Source: Bacteroidota bacterium (GTDB lineage: Bacteria > Bacteroidota > Bacteroidia > Chitinophagales > Chitinophagaceae). From it: a stretch of 64,000 bases of DNA. The position numbers and the translations under genes were made by a program. This document shows positions 19,841 through 28,697 of this stretch, in pieces. The stretch is from assembly GCA_030706685.1 (NCBI GenBank), contig JAUZOA010000009.1, positions 1 through 64,000 of the forward strand, written 5' to 3'. Each line of letters begins with the position of its first letter. Position 1 is the first letter of the stretch. A model generated the notes under the pieces. It was not told the DNA's origin, searched no databases, and worked only from the letters and a program-made list of their open reading frames with translations.

Positions 19841-20817
19841 TTTTTAAATACCTTTTTTAAAAAATCATCAATGTATTTAACGGTTGGCTCAAACCAGGGA
19901 TCGAACAAACAAAACGAATGCGGCGCACCCTCAAAACTTTTTACTTCTGAATAGATTTTATACTGATCCAGTATTTTAATATAATCTGTTCTTCCCGCGT
20001 GCATCCTGTCCAGGGCGCTATTGATAAAAAGGGTAGGTGCTGTATGCGGTCCTGCATATTCCAGCGGGGAAGCCTGTTTCCACAAAGCCGGGTTTTCTTT
20101 TTTGGAGTAACCTAACCAGTAGGTGGCCGCAGAAGTTCTTTTACTATCATCGCCTTCACCGGATTCAGGATGTACAAAGGAAAGCGTGCCATCAATGTCA
20201 ATAACAGCTTGTACAGCGCTTGAATAGCCTGTATTACATGTTGTTCCTTCAAATTCTTTCATTCCATTCGTTGTACCCATAAATGCCGCGAGTTCGCCAC
20301 CCGCAGAAAAACCCAGTACCGTGATTTGAGCTGTATCAATATTATATTTTTGGGCTTTGCTCCGAATCCATCGCAGGGCTGACTTAATATCATATACAGC
20401 GGCCGGGTATAGCGCTTCAGTGGAAAGGCGGTATTCCGGGGTAAAACAAACATAACCGAGATTGGCCAATCGTTGCGCCAACGGATAATGTTGTGTGCGA
20501 TTGCCTGATCGCCACCCGCCCCCATGAATAATAAGAATAGCGGTTCGTGAAGCTTTCTTCCTATTCTTTGGATAAAACGCATCAAGCAATAATTGACGTT
20601 TCCCGGTCTTACAATACGTTATATTTCTTTTTTCCAGGACAGCAGGAGAATGAAGCTCTTTCACTATGTTGATATCCGGGTGCGTTTTCTTCGTGCTGGT
20701 ATAAGCGCTGTAAGTTGTATAGGAAGTATCCGGTTTGCCGGTGAGCCCGCTCGTGGATTGAGCAAATCCTTTTGTAAGAATTATTAAAGCAAATAATATA
20801 AAAAACAATCTTCTCAC
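19837..20817 (-). CDS. Secreted alpha/beta-hydrolase (esterase, BD-FAE-like)
   Basis: 326 aa; IIHGGGWRSGN, YPAAVYDIKSALRWIR, LGFSAGGELAA; 4-bp overlap with the next gene. Confidence 0.85.
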   Translation of the reverse strand: MRRLFFILFALIILTKGFAQSTSGLTGKPDTSYTTYSAYTSTKKTHPDINIVKELHSPAVLEKRNITYCKTGKRQLLLDAFYPKNRKKASRTAILIIHGGGWRSGNRTQHYPLAQRLANLGYVCFTPEYRLSTEALYPAAVYDIKSALRWIRSKAQKYNIDTAQITVLGFSAGGELAAFMGTTNGMKEFEGTTCNTGYSSAVQAVIDIDGTLSFVHPESGEGDDSKRTSAATYWLGYSKKENPALWKQASPLEYAGPHTAPTLFINSALDRMHAGRTDYIKILDQYKIYSEVKSFEGAPHSFCLFDPWFEPTVKYIDDFLKKVFKK

Positions 20818-21570
20818 TTATTCTTTTGAAGGCTTAACGATTCTTTCCGCCAGTTCCAGTTTGAGATTTTTTATTTCTGCCAGGACCAGTTCCGCGACTC
20901 TTCTTGCGCCCAGTTCGCTGAAATGAGTATCATCCTGCTTTCCATCAGGATAATTAGGATTTTCACCGGGCGCGAGATAGTTAAACAGGTATTTTGAAGC
21001 ATCAGGGCCTGATTGCTGAAATAACTGTTCGCTTTTTTGATCAAGGTCTATCAGCGGAACATTATTTTCGCTCGCTACATCTCTTACAATCTGCGCGTAT
21101 ACGGCATGCGTTTCCTGGATATGACCGGTGCTGTCAAATTTCCTTCTTGCCACCGGGGTGATCAATACCGGGTTTGCTTTTTTATTCCGCGTATCAGTAA
21201 CATATTTTATGAGATAGGCTTTAAATTCCCTTTCCGGTACATAGGATTTTTTGGCCGGCACTTCATCATTATGCCCGAACTGGATAAAAACATAATCGCC
21301 TTCCTCCATATTTTGCACAACCGGGTCCCATCTTTTTTCCCCGATAAACGTTCGGGTACTCCGGCCATTCTTCGCCCTGTTGTCAACCGCAACCGTGGAA
21401 TCCCAGAAGTTCGCGAAAGGCATGCCCCATCCTGTTTCAGGATAGGCTTTTACTTCTTTGACGGACATCGTAGAATCACCAATCAGCCAGATAGTGATCT
21501 TCTTTTTTGGCGGCATTGAAAATGCCATCATAATGCATAGGGCAGAAAATAATTTCAGTTTTGTAGCCAT
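20818..21570 (-). CDS. SGNH/GDSL hydrolase, rhamnogalacturonan acetylesterase-like (CE12 type)
   Basis: 250 aa; IWLIGDSTM, ETGWGMPF, NGRSTRTFIGEKRWD, VFIQFGHND, DDTHFSELGARRVAEL. Confidence 0.9.
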   Translation of the reverse strand: MATKLKLFSALCIMMAFSMPPKKKITIWLIGDSTMSVKEVKAYPETGWGMPFANFWDSTVAVDNRAKNGRSTRTFIGEKRWDPVVQNMEEGDYVFIQFGHNDEVPAKKSYVPEREFKAYLIKYVTDTRNKKANPVLITPVARRKFDSTGHIQETHAVYAQIVRDVASENNVPLIDLDQKSEQLFQQSGPDASKYLFNYLAPGENPNYPDGKQDDTHFSELGARRVAELVLAEIKNLKLELAERIVKPSKE

Positions 21571-21949
21571 GTTCCTTGAAGTTATTGATGAGACCTTTTA
21601 TATTTCGATAGGGATGTAGTTTACAGGATGAAGCTTCGCCGGTATTACCGGGGTTCCATCCATTCTCCTTTCCTCTTATCAAAGTTCCGGATAAACGGTT
21701 TATTTTGGATGAAGTTTTAATTTTCCAATTGCCCGGCTTTTTAGGCTGTAAATCCCGATCGCGTGAAAATTTCTTAAAAGAGAAAACAAAAACTTTGTGG
21801 GGATTACCTTGAGAAGAGACTGTCAAAAGTATTGATTGCTTAAGTTGCCGGAAGGCGGTAAGACGTAAAACTGCGCATTGAACAAATCACCAATTTTTCA
21901 TCTTACCACCCTACCGGCTAAAACAGGCTTTTAAGAAAGCTCCTTCTGC

Positions 21950-22108
21950 GAAAATTTGGTAGTGTCCTGGTTTGAGACATGGCCGCAGAGAACCACAGAG
22001 TAAAAGAGGGTCACAGAGAAACGATCATGTATACTCTGAGGTTCTCTGTTTCTCTGCGGTCCTCCGTGGCCAACACTAAAATTGAAATTGGGACACTACC
22101 GAAAATTT
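21950..22108. mobile_element. MITE-like element (143 bp, 21958-22100) with flanking 8-bp target site duplication
   Basis: Ends GGTAGTGTCC (21958-21967) and GGACACTACC (22091-22100) are inverted; GAAAATTT directly flanks both ends (21950-21957 and 22101-22108); interior is an imperfect hairpin (GGCCGCAGAGAACCACAGAG ... CTCTGTTTCTCTGCGG...GTGGCC). Confidence 0.8.
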
Positions 22109-23780
22109 ATAAATATCCATCATTTTGCTTAAACTCATCCTTATTGCTTACCGCATCAATCTGGCTTTGCGGTATCGGGCGCACTAAATGAAATGGCTTA
22201 ATAAAGCCTGCCCCATCGGGATTCAACAGGGTTACCCTGTCCTGCAATTTGCCGGTACGTTTCAAATCAAACCATCTCATTTGTTCACCGGCGAACTCCC
22301 TGGCTCTTTCATCCAAAATGAAATCAAGCGTCACCTGGGCAGGAGTAATTTGCATATCGGGTACATGGCCCGGCAAAGCTGCTCTTGTCCTGATTATATT
22401 TATATAGTAAGCAGCAGAATCCAACTTACCGGTTTTCATTTCTGCCTCGGCGGCTATCATATACATTTCGGCCAATCGTATTACAAAAACATCTCTTGCA
22501 CTTTGCGCTTCATTAGCGCTGGTTCTTGTCGAATCTTTAAATTTTTTCAACGAAGGATAAAATTTTCTTTGTATGGGCACCCCGCTGCCATTGTACATTT
22601 TAGGCACATCATAAATGGTGTATTTACGGCTGGCTATGAAAGCCGGGGAAAGAGTTGTTTTTGCGGTATAAGCGGCTGTATCTCCGACTGCAAAGGTATT
22701 TCCGCCTACAGTACCGGCTTTATTGGCGTACCATACCGTTTGAAAAGATCCGGCATATCTTGAATCAATGGTTTCATCGAACATATTTAATAAGGACAAG
22801 CTGGGCATGTAGCGGTTAAACGGGCGGCCGTTATTTATGTCGCGGATAAGAATAGTGGTGTTGACCTGGTCGTACACCATTAAATAAAGCAGGTGGCCGT
22901 TATTGGAACCTCTTGGATGACCCGAAGGATAAGTGGCTGTGGCAAGATCGTTATAGGCAAGGTTGGTAGAATAATCTATTGCCCAGACTACTTCTTTATT
23001 TTTCAGGTTACCCATGTTCCACAGGTCGCTGTATTTTGGTAAAAGAGAAAATCCATAGTTTTTAATAACATCATTAGACATGGCAATAGCTTCTGCATTT
23101 TTTCCGCGTGTCAAATACATTCTTGCCAAAAATGCTTTGGCTACCGGCTGCCAAACCCTTCCGTAATCAGTCGGCGCCGTGGCGGGCAGATTGGAAACAG
23201 CAAATTGCAAATCTGTGAATATCTGGTTATAGAAGGTATCCACCGGGGTCCTGTTGGCAATTGTTATAACGCCTTCGGTAGGCTCAGTGGTAAAATGAAC
23301 GCTGCCCCAGGTTTCAACGATATGCCAGTAATAAAAAGCCCGCAAAAAGCGCAATTCGCCTTCACGGGTCGCTTTTTGCTGGCTGGTATAATCGCTTACT
23401 GCCGAAATAGCTTTGATGCCGGTATTACATAAATTGATAGCCGCATAAAAATTGTTCCACTCCAGTGTCAGGGCACTCGTATTGCTTCCCTGCAGGTTAT
23501 TGTAAGTGCTTAGCTGGGGATATACATCGCCGGTACCGTTTGTCCATATATCGGTACCCTGTTCTGAAATACTATAGCCCTCTTCTTTTCCATACCAGAA
23601 GCGTGTATAGGAATAAGCGGCATTTACCAGCGTTTCAAAGCCGGCTGCTTTTGTATAAACAGTGGATGCTGTCAGCCCGCTGGGATTATATTCTTCCAGT
23701 TTCTTTTTACAGGATGCAAACAGGAGGGTGATGCTTAAAAAAAACAGCAGCGAATTTTTTATTTTATTATCCATAATCAA
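22107..23780 (-). CDS. SusD/RagB family nutrient-binding outer membrane lipoprotein
   Basis: 557 aa; lipobox LLFASCKKK, FLRAFYYWHIVETWG, RLAEMYMIAAEAEMKTG, LDERAREFAGEQMRWFDLKRTG. Confidence 0.95.
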   Translation of the reverse strand: MIMDNKIKNSLLFFLSITLLFASCKKKLEEYNPSGLTASTVYTKAAGFETLVNAAYSYTRFWYGKEEGYSISEQGTDIWTNGTGDVYPQLSTYNNLQGSNTSALTLEWNNFYAAINLCNTGIKAISAVSDYTSQQKATREGELRFLRAFYYWHIVETWGSVHFTTEPTEGVITIANRTPVDTFYNQIFTDLQFAVSNLPATAPTDYGRVWQPVAKAFLARMYLTRGKNAEAIAMSNDVIKNYGFSLLPKYSDLWNMGNLKNKEVVWAIDYSTNLAYNDLATATYPSGHPRGSNNGHLLYLMVYDQVNTTILIRDINNGRPFNRYMPSLSLLNMFDETIDSRYAGSFQTVWYANKAGTVGGNTFAVGDTAAYTAKTTLSPAFIASRKYTIYDVPKMYNGSGVPIQRKFYPSLKKFKDSTRTSANEAQSARDVFVIRLAEMYMIAAEAEMKTGKLDSAAYYINIIRTRAALPGHVPDMQITPAQVTLDFILDERAREFAGEQMRWFDLKRTGKLQDRVTLLNPDGAGFIKPFHLVRPIPQSQIDAVSNKDEFKQNDGYL

Positions 23781-23818
23781 TAATATTATTCTTAACAGGT
23801 AAATAAGATGTTACTATA

Positions 23819-26797
23819 TCAGAAATCAAAGGCTAACCCGGCGACAATTAATTTAGTCAAAGGCCGCTCGAATGAACCGGCGCCTTCCGGATCATAATCT
23901 TTCACTTTCGCAAAAGTGAAATAATTTTTAAGGCTTACATAAACCCGCAGTTTGCTCATGCGGAGTTTGTTTTGCAAACCTTGCGGCAATGTATAACCAA
24001 GTGTAATGTTCCTGATCTTTACAAAAGAACCGTCTTTATAACCCAGGGTAGTGGCAAAAGGCAGGGCCGCTCTTGATATATTGGCATTCGGCCGGGGATA
24101 ATCGTTGGTGGGGTTTTCAGGAGTCCAGTAGTCTACTTTTGCTCCGTTTTCAATGGCATTGGGTTCAAATTTGTTCGCATAACTTGATACAAACATCTGG
24201 CCCACCCTTGCATAAACATAAATATTCAAATCAAAATTCCTGAATGTTACATCATTGCTGAACCCGATGCTATATTTCGGAACAGCGGAACCCACTACAA
24301 TCCTGTCATTATTCGCGTCGATTTTTCCATCGGGTTTGCCGCCCGGGCCGCTTATATCGCTGACGCGAATGTCGCCGGGTTTGTAGCCAAAACTTTTTGC
24401 CAGCGTAGAATCAGCCAATTGCCAGATTCCTATTTTGTCAAAATCATAAAATGAATTTACCGGGTACCCGATGAACCAACTATTAACAATATCATTTTGT
24501 TTGCCTACCAATTCAACTATTCTTTCTTTATTATGGGTGAAAGTAAAGCCGGTTTTCCATTTCAGGTTTTTGGTATCAATATTCACCGTTTGCAATGAAA
24601 TTTCAAATCCCGTATTCCTTGTTTTGCCGATATTTTGCAACACGTTTGAAACACCGGATGTAGCAGGCAATTGCCGTAACAATAACAAGTCTTTTGTTTT
24701 GGAATCGTAATAATCAATACTGCCGGTAATCCTGTTTTTAAGTATAGAAAAATCAAGCCCTGTATTGATCGTACCGGTAAGTTCCCATTTTAAATCAGGA
24801 TTTCCTGTCTGCGGCGCGAGACCATAGGCCAATGTACTTTGGTCGTTCCAGGAGAAGGGGATCAATATCAGGCCACTTTGTGTCTGGTAGGGGCCAACGG
24901 CTGAATTGCCCGCCACACCATAACTCACTCTTAATTTCAAATCTGTGAACAGGTGTTGCTTGCTCATGAAACCTTCATCGATAATTCTCCAGGCTCCTGC
25001 AGCCGAAGGGAAGAATGCCCAGTGGTTTACGGCCGACAGTACGGATGCGCCGTCTGCCCTGCCGGTTAATGTTAAAAGGTATTTCGCTTTGTAGTTGTAA
25101 TTAATTCTAAATGCTCCTGATATCAGGTTATTGGCTGAATAACCACTTGAGATAGTTACGTTCGCCGGGTTATTTTGTAAGGCATAAAATTCCTGGCTGG
25201 CAATTAACTGGCCTGTACCTGAAGCAGCATAGTTTTCGTTTTTTTCTGAAATATAACTGGTGACAGCCGTTAGCTCAACATTATGATCATTGAATCGCTT
25301 TTGCCAGTTGATAATATTCTCCCAATTTATATCAAACACATTGGTGTTGGCCACACTTGACAATGATCCTGTAGACAGCGCCCTGCTGATTGTATTGGCG
25401 CCCTGGAAACCACCATTGCGGGAATCTGAATTGGAAATACCCAGGTTAGAACGGGCAGAAAATCCTTTAAAAGGCTTCCATTCAATATAAGCTGTAGACA
25501 GTATCCGGGTTATTTTAAACTTATTGAAATACGCACCCGGCTGCTCTTCCAATAATGGGTTGACCTGGTTTCCATTTCCCGGGAATTTGACAAGAGAACC
25601 ATCCGCAGCATAAGGAGTAAAAAACGGAATTACTTTATTGGCGACAGTTAATATATTGTCTGACCGTAAATTCTGATCGTAATAGGTCAACTGGGTTTGT
25701 AAACCTGCTTTCAAAGAATTGGCAATAGTCTGATCGACATTCAGGCGCAATGTATAGCGACCGGAGTAATCATTATTCAATAAACCTTTTTCCTTGTAAT
25801 AATCAAAAGAAAAAAATACCCTGGTCTTATCTGAACCACCCGCCACACTCACTGCATAATCCTGTTGTGAGCCCTTGTTCAGCAGCAAGCCGGGCCAATA
25901 AGTAGAAACGCCATTATTAACGGCCGCGCGGTCAGCCGCACTGGTAAAAGCTACTGAATCATCTGCCGGTGATTTCCAGGTGCCGATAGTGCGATAAGCT
26001 TGTCTTTTTAAATCGGCGTACTCCGGTCCTGTCATAGGTTTGGGATAACCAGCCACCTCCGTGACACCATAATAGGTGCTTGCTGAAATCTTTGGCTTCC
26101 CATTATTTCCTTTTTTGGTGGTAATGATGATAACACCATTGGCGCCACGGGACCCGTATATAGCTGTCGAAGAAGCATCTTTTAAAAATTCTACTGATTC
26201 TATATCGTTGGGATTGATGTCCTGGAAACTTGAATACTGTATCCCATCCACAATGTATAAAGGAGAATTACCGGCAATAATAGAACGGGTGCCTCTTACC
26301 GTCACACTTACATTCGCACCAGCGCCGCCGCTGGTTCTGACAATATCTACCCCGGCAACCTTTCCCTGCACACTTTCTATAATATTACCGGCTGGTATTT
26401 TTTTAACTTCATCCCCTTTGATGGCAACAACAGATCCCGTCAAGTCACGTTTCTTGACCGTACCATACCCGATCACGATTACTTCATCCAATGATTTGCC
26501 CAGCTTATCCATGACAATTGTAACCTGGGCGGAAGGATCAGCAGTAATCAATTGCGTGCCATAACTTACAAGGCTCACTTCTAAATCTACTTTGCCCGTT
26601 GCCGATACTTTCAGGGAAAAACCGCCGGCCGCATCTGTACGGGTGCCATTATTAGTGCCCCGTTCTATTACAGATACATCAGGTAACCCAAGACCTGTCT
26701 CCTTATCAAGAACTTTTCCTGTAATCTGCCTGGAGGATTGAGCGCCTGCGTAAAACAGGGGCATAAGAAGGATGAATAGAAATGTAAATTTTTTCAT
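23819..26797 (-). CDS. SusC/RagA family TonB-dependent transporter (no STN domain)
   Basis: 992 aa; carboxypeptidase-like repeat N-terminus, VIVIGYGTVKKRDLTGSV, AIYGSRGANGVIIITTKKG. Confidence 0.96.
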   Translation of the reverse strand: MKKFTFLFILLMPLFYAGAQSSRQITGKVLDKETGLGLPDVSVIERGTNNGTRTDAAGGFSLKVSATGKVDLEVSLVSYGTQLITADPSAQVTIVMDKLGKSLDEVIVIGYGTVKKRDLTGSVVAIKGDEVKKIPAGNIIESVQGKVAGVDIVRTSGGAGANVSVTVRGTRSIIAGNSPLYIVDGIQYSSFQDINPNDIESVEFLKDASSTAIYGSRGANGVIIITTKKGNNGKPKISASTYYGVTEVAGYPKPMTGPEYADLKRQAYRTIGTWKSPADDSVAFTSAADRAAVNNGVSTYWPGLLLNKGSQQDYAVSVAGGSDKTRVFFSFDYYKEKGLLNNDYSGRYTLRLNVDQTIANSLKAGLQTQLTYYDQNLRSDNILTVANKVIPFFTPYAADGSLVKFPGNGNQVNPLLEEQPGAYFNKFKITRILSTAYIEWKPFKGFSARSNLGISNSDSRNGGFQGANTISRALSTGSLSSVANTNVFDINWENIINWQKRFNDHNVELTAVTSYISEKNENYAASGTGQLIASQEFYALQNNPANVTISSGYSANNLISGAFRINYNYKAKYLLTLTGRADGASVLSAVNHWAFFPSAAGAWRIIDEGFMSKQHLFTDLKLRVSYGVAGNSAVGPYQTQSGLILIPFSWNDQSTLAYGLAPQTGNPDLKWELTGTINTGLDFSILKNRITGSIDYYDSKTKDLLLLRQLPATSGVSNVLQNIGKTRNTGFEISLQTVNIDTKNLKWKTGFTFTHNKERIVELVGKQNDIVNSWFIGYPVNSFYDFDKIGIWQLADSTLAKSFGYKPGDIRVSDISGPGGKPDGKIDANNDRIVVGSAVPKYSIGFSNDVTFRNFDLNIYVYARVGQMFVSSYANKFEPNAIENGAKVDYWTPENPTNDYPRPNANISRAALPFATTLGYKDGSFVKIRNITLGYTLPQGLQNKLRMSKLRVYVSLKNYFTFAKVKDYDPEGAGSFERPLTKLIVAGLAFDF

Positions 26798-26839
26798 ATA
26801 GCAGTTTGAGTAAATATTATCTCATTCATTGCAACCAGG

Positions 26840-26857
26840 ATCCTGGCCGGCAACGAA
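26840..26857. promoter_or_regulatory. Degenerate second operator-like site near the susC start
   Basis: ATCCTGGCCGGCAACGAA matches the reverse-complement operator ATCGTTACCGGCAACGAT at 14 of 18 positions; 43-60 bp upstream of susC. Confidence 0.3.
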
Positions 26858-27011
26858 AATCCCTGTAAGCAATCGCAATCAATTCTTCTTTCTGAATAAT
26901 AAGAAGATTATAACCTGGAAAATATACCTGGAAGTTAAAACGTATAATCCTATGACAAGTGTAGGGAGATAATAAACAACTAAAGATAAATTGCAATTAT
27001 TTTTTTACGCA

Positions 27012-27029
27012 ATCGATGCCGGTAACGAT
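27012..27029. promoter_or_regulatory. Candidate LacI-family operator upstream of susC (23819-26797)
   Basis: TTTACGCA-ATCGATGCCGGTAACGAT; same extended block as at 16086 and 34220. Confidence 0.75.
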
Positions 27030-27171
27030 GCCGAAGGTTACAGGATACTAATAAATAAAAATTGATCGCTATAAAATAATCGAAAAGATCAAGTCCCCGG
27101 AAGTATCTTCATCAGTACCAGCGAAACTATTTTGGGAAATAACTGCCGGTAAAAGAAGAAGCGGGAATTTT

Positions 27172-28593
27172 TTATTGTCTGTCTTTTGCCAGGCTGTTTA
27201 TATATACTTCTATATTGGTATACTGCTGGCCCGGTTTACAGGCGGATGCATCGCTCCTGTCTCCCGGGTTTAATCCATTTTTCATTTCCCATTCGTCGGG
27301 GATACCATCTTTATCTGCATCAATCGGGGCCGGCAAAGATTTTAAAGCCGGCCAGGCATTCATCGTCTTTTCATATTCTGTACCGTGAGGAAATCCTCCC
27401 TGCACATCAATCATTCGCCCGGTTCCTTTTTTTACATTATTGATAATTCTTTCATCCAATGTATCTCTTCGCGGAAGGTTGGCGCCCACATTTTGCAATA
27501 CCAGCTCATAGGCTGTCCTCGCCGGTTGGGTAGTCGTCGCGATAATGGATAAGGGCTTATCCAATTTTACAGCAGGCATATCGGCCGCGGTTCCTTTTTC
27601 CAAAAAAATACCCTTCCAGTTATCAGCAGAAACGTCCGGTGCATTTTCCACATAATTACCCTCCAGGTAATATTTACCAAATGGAATAGAGGGTAACTTG
27701 TTGTAAGGATTAGCAATTCTCGTTCTCACATTTGCTTTGGTATCGGGGCCGGGCTTGTAATAATTATTGACAAGATTATAAACTCCGCCTTCTCCCGCGT
27801 ACACATCATTGTGCCCCCAGTTATAAATCACATTATTCCTGAAATCACAATTCTCTTCCGGGATATTTCTTATCCCGTCAAACCGGGGTGTCCGGCTATT
27901 GCAATGAGCAAACAGGTTATGATGAAAAGAAGAATGTCTTCCTCCCCAGATAGCGCCGTAACCATGTTGCTCGTAATCTTTATCGCCTGTTTCAAAATGA
28001 TAAGAATAATTGAGCGGCTCAGCGATAAGATTCCATTGCAGGGTTGTACTGTCCCCGCCATATACGGAGAATACTTCATCCGTGCTCCAGCTCATGCTGC
28101 AATGATCAATAATAATATTCCTTCTTCTTGTTCCGCCAAAGGCATCATCTCCGCCATTACCATTTACCATACCTCCTTTCTGGTATTTATCGCCCATGCG
28201 GAACCGGAGATAGCGAACGATGATATTATTACCTCCCAGACTGACCGGTCTGTCGGCGAGACAGATGCCATCACCCGGAGCTGTCTGGCCGGCTATGGTA
28301 CAATCGCCTTTTATAGAAAGATTCGTTTCAAGATGAATAGTGCCTGATGTGGCAAAAACAATGATCCGTTTGTCTTTTGCTTCGGCTGCTTCACGAAAGC
28401 TGCCGGGGCCTTTATCATCAAGGTTGGAAACGATGAACACTTTTCCGCCTCTGCCGCCGGTAGTATATTTGCCAAAACCTTCAGCACCGGGAAAAGCAAT
28501 AGCTTTATCATCAGCAGCTTCTATGAAATGTTTCTGGGCATTGCAGGATAAAAATACAAGAGCCGGTAAACAGATAATTATACAGCCTTTCAT
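27172..28593 (-). CDS. Secreted pectate lyase (PL1-like)
   Basis: 473 aa; AFPGAEGFGKYTTGGRGGKVFIVSNLDDKGPGSFREA, IIVFATSGTI, IIDHCSMSWSTDEVFS, HHNLFAHCNSRTPRFDG; Ca-binding-like tail DADKDGIPDEWE. Confidence 0.93.
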   Translation of the reverse strand: MKGCIIICLPALVFLSCNAQKHFIEAADDKAIAFPGAEGFGKYTTGGRGGKVFIVSNLDDKGPGSFREAAEAKDKRIIVFATSGTIHLETNLSIKGDCTIAGQTAPGDGICLADRPVSLGGNNIIVRYLRFRMGDKYQKGGMVNGNGGDDAFGGTRRRNIIIDHCSMSWSTDEVFSVYGGDSTTLQWNLIAEPLNYSYHFETGDKDYEQHGYGAIWGGRHSSFHHNLFAHCNSRTPRFDGIRNIPEENCDFRNNVIYNWGHNDVYAGEGGVYNLVNNYYKPGPDTKANVRTRIANPYNKLPSIPFGKYYLEGNYVENAPDVSADNWKGIFLEKGTAADMPAVKLDKPLSIIATTTQPARTAYELVLQNVGANLPRRDTLDERIINNVKKGTGRMIDVQGGFPHGTEYEKTMNAWPALKSLPAPIDADKDGIPDEWEMKNGLNPGDRSDASACKPGQQYTNIEVYINSLAKDRQ

Positions 28594-28636
28594 TGTCTTT
28601 CGTTTGATAATTTATTATGACAGGGGCTTCTAAACA

Positions 28637-28665
28637 AGAGGCTGCTTTACTTTAAAGCAGCCTCT
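28637..28665 (-). terminator. Strong hairpin, likely terminator/attenuator between susCD and the pectate lyase gene
   Basis: AGAGGCTGCTTTA-CTT-TAAAGCAGCCTCT: 13-bp perfect stem, 3-nt loop, just downstream of the susD stop. Confidence 0.7.
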
Positions 28666-28697
28666 GTGAATTTATTTTTATAATTCTTATCAATATT

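Noticed and set aside
21979-22191. 70-aa plus-strand ORF
   Set aside because: Lies within the MITE-like element and the antisense of susD; explained by the repeat.
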